A DNA stretch of 64,000 nucleotides from Frankia sp. AiPa1 (GTDB taxonomy: Bacteria > Actinomycetota > Actinomycetes > Frankiales > Frankiaceae): the NCBI RefSeq assembly GCF_023243075.1, contig NZ_JALKFZ020000003.1:62001-126000 (forward strand). Direction: 5' to 3'. Position 1 is the stretch's first letter; the number at the start of each line of letters is the position of its first letter. The translations under genes were made by a program, and so were the position numbers. The notes under the pieces were generated by a model that ran no database searches, had not been told where the DNA came from, and saw only the letters and a list, made by a program, of their open reading frames with translations. Positions 61,750 to 64,000 of this stretch are shown one piece after another.

Positions 61750-62162
61750 CTGATGTTCCGTTCTCCAGGACTCGGCCCGTTCTCGTCCGGCCGCGCTGGG
61801 CGGAACCAGGAAGCAGAAAACGGGAGCATGCTCGACTGCCTGAAAGTGCCGTCGAGATGACCAGAAAGATTCAGGGGAAAGGCGTCCCGGCAGCAGGTGA
61901 CCATCGGACTCCTCCATTTGGATCACATGACCGCGGTCGCGGAACGGCCCAGCGACTCGGTCGTGTTGACCTTCCGCCCTGCGAAGCAGGAGCGTAGGGG
62001 GCTGAAGTGAGACTGGAAAGTAGTGGGCGATCTCACTATCGCCAGATATGCTGGCGGGCACCCTGCCGCATTTCTGCGCGGGGCGGCGACATCGATGATC
62101 GCCAAATCCGGCGTACGGGGCCGGAGGCTCGCAGGCCCCGCTGTGCGGGTAGTGTGGGATAC
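61750..62162. promoter_or_regulatory. Divergent intergenic region between esterase and TetR genes
   Basis: 413 bases without a gene. An inverted repeat TAGTG-(8 nt)-CACTA at about 62022-62039 lies between the two starts and could be an operator for the adjacent TetR regulator, which commonly controls a divergent neighbour. Promoter boxes are not evident. Confidence 0.35.
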
Positions 62163-62792
62163 ATGTCACAACGGCGGCAGCGTCTCACGACAAGGTCGAC
62201 GCGCCGCGATGCCCATCGCAACCGGGAGGCCATTCTCCGCATCGCTGACGAGGCCTTCGCGGATGGTTCCGACCTCGTGCCGTTGGACGAGATCGCACGC
62301 CGTGCGGGACTCGGCCGAGCAACTGTCTACCGTCATTTTCCTGATCGTTATGCACTTGCCGCCGCAGTGGCGACGGAGTACATGGACGCACTGTACGACG
62401 CGGTCGACGCCACGATGGACGGGCGTCGTGACTTCCGCGGAGTGCTTCGATGGGTGTTGGCCACGCAGGTGTCGATGCGTCCGCTGGTCACCCTCATGGC
62501 GGAGTTACCGGTCGCCGAGCAGCGTCAGTACACCACCTACCTCATCGCCATCCTGACGCCTGCCTTTGACCGGGCGCAGGCCGATGGCCTGATCCGTCCC
62601 GACGTCAGACCAGCCGATCTCGCGTGGATCATGAAGATGCTGATCACCGCGACGGACGTCGATGCGCTCACCGGCGCCACGGCCGGGGTGGCAGGCGGCG
62701 ACCCGCATGAGGCGATCGATCGAATCATCGACGTCATCCTCGACGGCCTCTTCTCCCCGCCGCAAGCTCGTACCAGCGGGACCACGAGATGA
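62163..62792 (+). CDS. TetR-family transcriptional regulator
   Basis: A 209-residue repressor. The N-terminal helix-turn-helix has NREAILRIADEAFADGSD and the recognition segment LDEIARRAGLGRATVYRHFP (about 38-57). The ligand-binding domain resembles the SbtR-like C-terminal group (RWVLATQVSMRPLVTLMAEL). ATG 62163. It is divergent from the secreted esterase gene, which it may control; the ligand is unknown. Confidence 0.88.
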   Translation: MSQRRQRLTTRSTRRDAHRNREAILRIADEAFADGSDLVPLDEIARRAGLGRATVYRHFPDRYALAAAVATEYMDALYDAVDATMDGRRDFRGVLRWVLATQVSMRPLVTLMAELPVAEQRQYTTYLIAILTPAFDRAQADGLIRPDVRPADLAWIMKMLITATDVDALTGATAGVAGGDPHEAIDRIIDVILDGLFSPPQARTSGTTR

Positions 62793-63180
62793 GGCGCCGT
62801 GGCAGAACGTCCCTGCGCCGAGCCCGAAGGTGTACATCCGGCGAACCTCTGGTGGCTGTCGGCAGATCACTCTGGAACCAGAACCTGTATTCCGCGTGAT
62901 GCCATGACCGTGGCAGGTTGGTTCGACCGGCGGGGAAGAACTGCCGATCTGGTCGCACGAGGACTTTGACCTGCGATGATGCGCCTCGCATAACCGCGGC
63001 GAACATCGTTGGTGGCCGCGAAGGCCGAGACGACGGGCGCCTGGCGTGGGCTGGTGTCCCGTGCCGAACTCACGGTTGTACCCGGCCGCGCGCCATTATT
63101 CTGCTGCCTTGTGCAGGTAGCGCCTGGCCTCGGGCGCGGCGGGGGCTCACCTGGGCGACCGTGTGGAGGAGCTGGGCGTC
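62793..63180. other. Intergenic region
   Basis: About 390 bases in which I see no convincing gene on either strand, apart from GGAGGAG just before the lectin start at 63181. Confidence 0.4.
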
Positions 63181-64000
63181 ATGAGCGAGCGGTACGGCGA
63201 GAGGCATGTGGCACCACGGGCTCGGCCGGACTCCTCGGGCGGCCGAACCGCCGCGGAAATGCGCGGTGGATATCTCCGCCGGCCCATTGTCCGAGGACTT
63301 GTTGCCGCGGGATATCTGGCGCTTGTCGGCGTGGTGTTCCTGGTCGCCGCGAAGGCCGCTGGCAACGCGTCGCGCCCCCCTACCGCCCAGGGCTCCGGAT
63401 CTGCCCCGGAAGCCGGCGGCCCCGCCGCCCCCGATCGGACCCGTACCCCGGTCGACGCGGACGGGGCGCTCCCATCCGTCACGCTGACGCCGACCGCCAC
63501 CGCTTCGATCGCCCATTCCCCCACCCCCACCCCCACACGGACCCCGGCCACACCCGCACCGGCCGGCACCGCGCCGCTGGCCCGCGGCACCGCGCGCCCG
63601 GCGACACCGACCCACCACGCGCCTGCGGCGGCTCCCGTGCCCATGGCGCCGCAGCCCGCGGCAGCCCCCGCGCCAGCCCCCGCCCCAGCGCCAGCCCCCG
63701 CCCCCGCGGCGCCGCAGCCGCAGGCAGGCGCCGGTCAGGTCACATTCGTGGATCTGGCGACCGGCTACTGCCTCGACAGCAATGCGGCTGGCTCGGCCTA
63801 CACGATGAGTTGTAACGGCGGGAACTACCAGAAGTGGAACCCCTTCGGCTATGGCACCGTCACTTTGGTCGATGTGGCGACGGGGCTGTGCCTTGGCGGC
63901 GGTGCCAACGGTGCCGTCGCCACCTGGGCGTGCGGCGGAGTCTCGCTCCAGCAGTGGAAGGTGGGCGCATCGGTGCACGATGCCGTGACCCTGGTGAATG
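63181..64000 (+). CDS. Secreted ricin-type beta-trefoil lectin protein (3' end outside the window)
   Basis: An incomplete frame of at least 273 codons. The cytosolic start MSERYGERHVAPRARP is followed by a membrane segment (GLVAAGYLALVGVVFLVAAKA, about 43-62) and a long Thr/Pro then Ala/Pro linker (about 65-180). A ricin B-like domain follows with two visible repeats: TGYCLDSN ... NYQKWN and TGLCLGGG ... SLQQWKV (the Q-x-W signature). Probably a type-II membrane or secreted carbohydrate-binding protein. ATG 63181 has GGAGGAG about 9 nt upstream. Confidence 0.8.
   Translation, partial: MSERYGERHVAPRARPDSSGGRTAAEMRGGYLRRPIVRGLVAAGYLALVGVVFLVAAKAAGNASRPPTAQGSGSAPEAGGPAAPDRTRTPVDADGALPSVTLTPTATASIAHSPTPTPTRTPATPAPAGTAPLARGTARPATPTHHAPAAAPVPMAPQPAAAPAPAPAPAPAPAPAAPQPQAGAGQVTFVDLATGYCLDSNAAGSAYTMSCNGGNYQKWNPFGYGTVTLVDVATGLCLGGGANGAVATWACGGVSLQQWKVGASVHDAVTLVN

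Noticed and set aside
1..64000. CRISPR arrays and rRNA genes
   Set aside because: No regularly spaced repeats and no rRNA-like sequence were seen.

Overview
The window looks like the chromosome of a high-GC, Frankia-like actinomycete. The evidence is GC-rich codon use throughout, GTG/TTG starts with good Shine-Dalgarno (SD) sequences, actinobacterial gene types (F420-type LLM oxidoreductase, Ser/Thr kinase, actinobacterial IS66, GlcD-GlcF fusion) and many broken recombinase and transposase remnants. The genus is an inference; no 16S or other marker is present.

Layout. 0-2.3 kb is core sequence: the 5' end of a cobalamin-type methionine synthase (minus strand) behind what looks like an S-adenosylhomocysteine (SAH) riboswitch, a histidine phosphatase, then tRNA-Asp and tRNA-Phe. 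At tRNA-Phe a scarred mobile zone begins (2.3-4.9 kb): a serine-recombinase tail that reads into the tRNA, a frameshifted and interrupted IS66 transposase, an IS3 scrap and a GAF-domain scrap. A serine beta-lactamase-fold hydrolase follows.

6.5-29.9 kb is an NRPS gene cluster. A minus-strand operon runs NRPS-2 (A-PCP-C-A-PCP-C), aromatic amino acid hydroxylase, CmlA-type di-iron beta-hydroxylase, NRPS-1 (A-PCP-C) and flavin halogenase, with stop/start overlaps or short gaps. Converging on it are a 2-oxoglutarate/Fe(II) oxygenase and a PLP fold-type III decarboxylase. Diverging from it are a second CmlA paralogue coupled to a PEP-synthase/rifampin-phosphotransferase-like enzyme, and then, converging, a caspase-fold (gingipain/CHAT-like) protein with a frameshifted N-terminus. 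No thioesterase, reductase, MbtH, transporter or regulator is recognisable, and each NRPS ends in a condensation domain. A tyrosine-recombinase scrap lies at 29.94-30.09 kb, so the cluster sits between recombination scars. The likely chemistry (inference) is hydroxylation of an aromatic amino acid, beta-hydroxylation on the carrier protein by the CmlA proteins, halogenation, and release by a C domain onto an amine or alcohol.

30.1-31.5 kb carries a frameshifted membrane-anchored SH3-like gene coupled to a phage-capsid-type small gene. 31.97-44.65 kb is a same-strand run of five genes: an orphan with an HHIVPYS motif, a 1352-aa DUF6603-like protein, two giant orphans (803 and 1303 aa) joined by 4-bp overlaps, and a 471-aa fibre-like beta-repeat protein. 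Its function is unknown, and it is one of the two most interesting systems here.

44.7-64 kb is mixed: K+ channel, LLM oxidoreductase, MFS and MmyB-like scraps, a membrane Ser/Thr kinase, a CRP scrap beside a membrane orphan, a UGT-type glycosyltransferase, a Rieske oxygenase scrap, two enoyl-CoA hydratases, a glycolate/lactate oxidase fusion, SerA, two secreted SGNH esterases, a TetR regulator and the start of a secreted ricin-type lectin. Many small decayed fragments between intact genes suggest active gene loss.
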